This document shows positions 5,450 through 5,595 of a DNA stretch of 5,595 bases, piece after piece; the first letter of the stretch is position 1, and each line of letters begins with the position of its first letter. This stretch comes from Paracoccaceae bacterium (GTDB taxonomy: Bacteria; Pseudomonadota; Alphaproteobacteria; Rhodobacterales; Rhodobacteraceae). The DNA lies in the NCBI GenBank assembly GCA_020441345.1, contig JAGRMK010000271.1:1-5595 (forward strand), read 5' to 3'. The translations under genes were made by a program, and so were the position numbers. The notes under the pieces were generated by a model that was not told the DNA's origin, did no database searches, and was given only the letters and a program-made list of their open reading frames with translations.

Positions 5450-5595
5450 ATGACGAAACCTTACTACGCCGACACCGCCCTTGCGCGGTTCCTGGACAAG
5501 CGCATCGACGAGTTGCGCGGCAAGAAGACCCAGGCCGAGATCGCCGCCGAGACCGGGTTCAAGACCGCGAACATGATCACCATGCTCAAGCTGGG
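5450..5595 (+). CDS. Helix-turn-helix (XRE-like) DNA-binding protein, 3' end missing
   Basis: Forty-eight codons are visible before the window edge. The ATG has GGAGAG (5439-5444) five bases upstream, a good Shine-Dalgarno site. After a charged first helix (FLDKRIDELRGKK, residues 14-26) comes TQAEIAAETGFKTANMI (27-43), the helix-turn pattern of Cro/XRE-type domains with Q28, I31-A32 and G36 at the expected positions. By memory, similar short HTH proteins with an N-terminal MTKPYYADT-like segment occur in Rhodobacterales. It is presumably a cytoplasmic transcription regulator; its targets cannot be read from this fragment. Third positions are strongly GC-rich, like the core genes and unlike the preceding intergenic stretch. 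The palindrome at 5414-5433 may be its own operator. The HTH call is fairly firm, while the exact family is uncertain without the C-terminus. Confidence 0.8.
   Translation, partial: MTKPYYADTALARFLDKRIDELRGKKTQAEIAAETGFKTANMITMLKL

Noticed and set aside
1..5595. CRISPR array, insertion sequence, phage or defence genes
   Set aside because: No regularly spaced repeats, transposase, nuclease or phage protein motifs are visible on either strand.

Overview
The window looks like a chromosomal segment from an alphaproteobacterium, most likely Rhodobacteraceae. The reasons are high GC with strongly GC-biased third codon positions, close agreement of the bL25, HemF and Pth sequences with remembered Rhodobacterales proteins, and two GC-rich intergenic elements of a type often seen in that family. 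This placement is from recall and inspection; no search was run.

Layout, left to right. (1) The 3' part of rplY (ribosomal protein bL25) reads off the left edge and ends at a strong intrinsic terminator. (2) pth (peptidyl-tRNA hydrolase) follows, with a good sigma70-type promoter candidate whose predicted start coincides with the ATG, so its mRNA may be leaderless. (3) A DUF2332-family gene overlaps the pth stop by GTGA and is broken by one in-frame TAA about 57% of the way along. (4) hemF (oxygen-dependent coproporphyrinogen III oxidase) has its own Shine-Dalgarno site and a candidate promoter. (5) Convergent to hemF is a minus-strand FAD-dependent oxidoreductase of the HI0933/YhiN (BaiN/RdsA) family. 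(6) A plus-strand tRNA-Gln(TTG) with encoded CCA follows. (7) A 427-base stretch with fewer GC-ending codons and no confident gene holds hairpins, an imperfect direct repeat, promoter-like sites and one doubtful small ORF. (8) The start of a helix-turn-helix regulator gene runs off the right edge.

The genes are mostly housekeeping: translation (bL25, Pth, tRNA-Gln) and heme synthesis (HemF). rplY and pth are linked in function and position, but the terminator and the new promoter suggest separate transcription. The DUF2332 gene is translationally coupled to pth. The two GC-rich intergenic elements each follow a gene's stop codon in the sense direction (DUF2332 on plus, the flavoprotein on minus), which suggests a role at transcript 3' ends.

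I found no clear new biological system. The parts most worth a second look are the single-stop DUF2332 gene, the paired 3'-end elements, the possible leaderless pth transcript, and the repeat-flanked segment between tRNA-Gln and the HTH gene.
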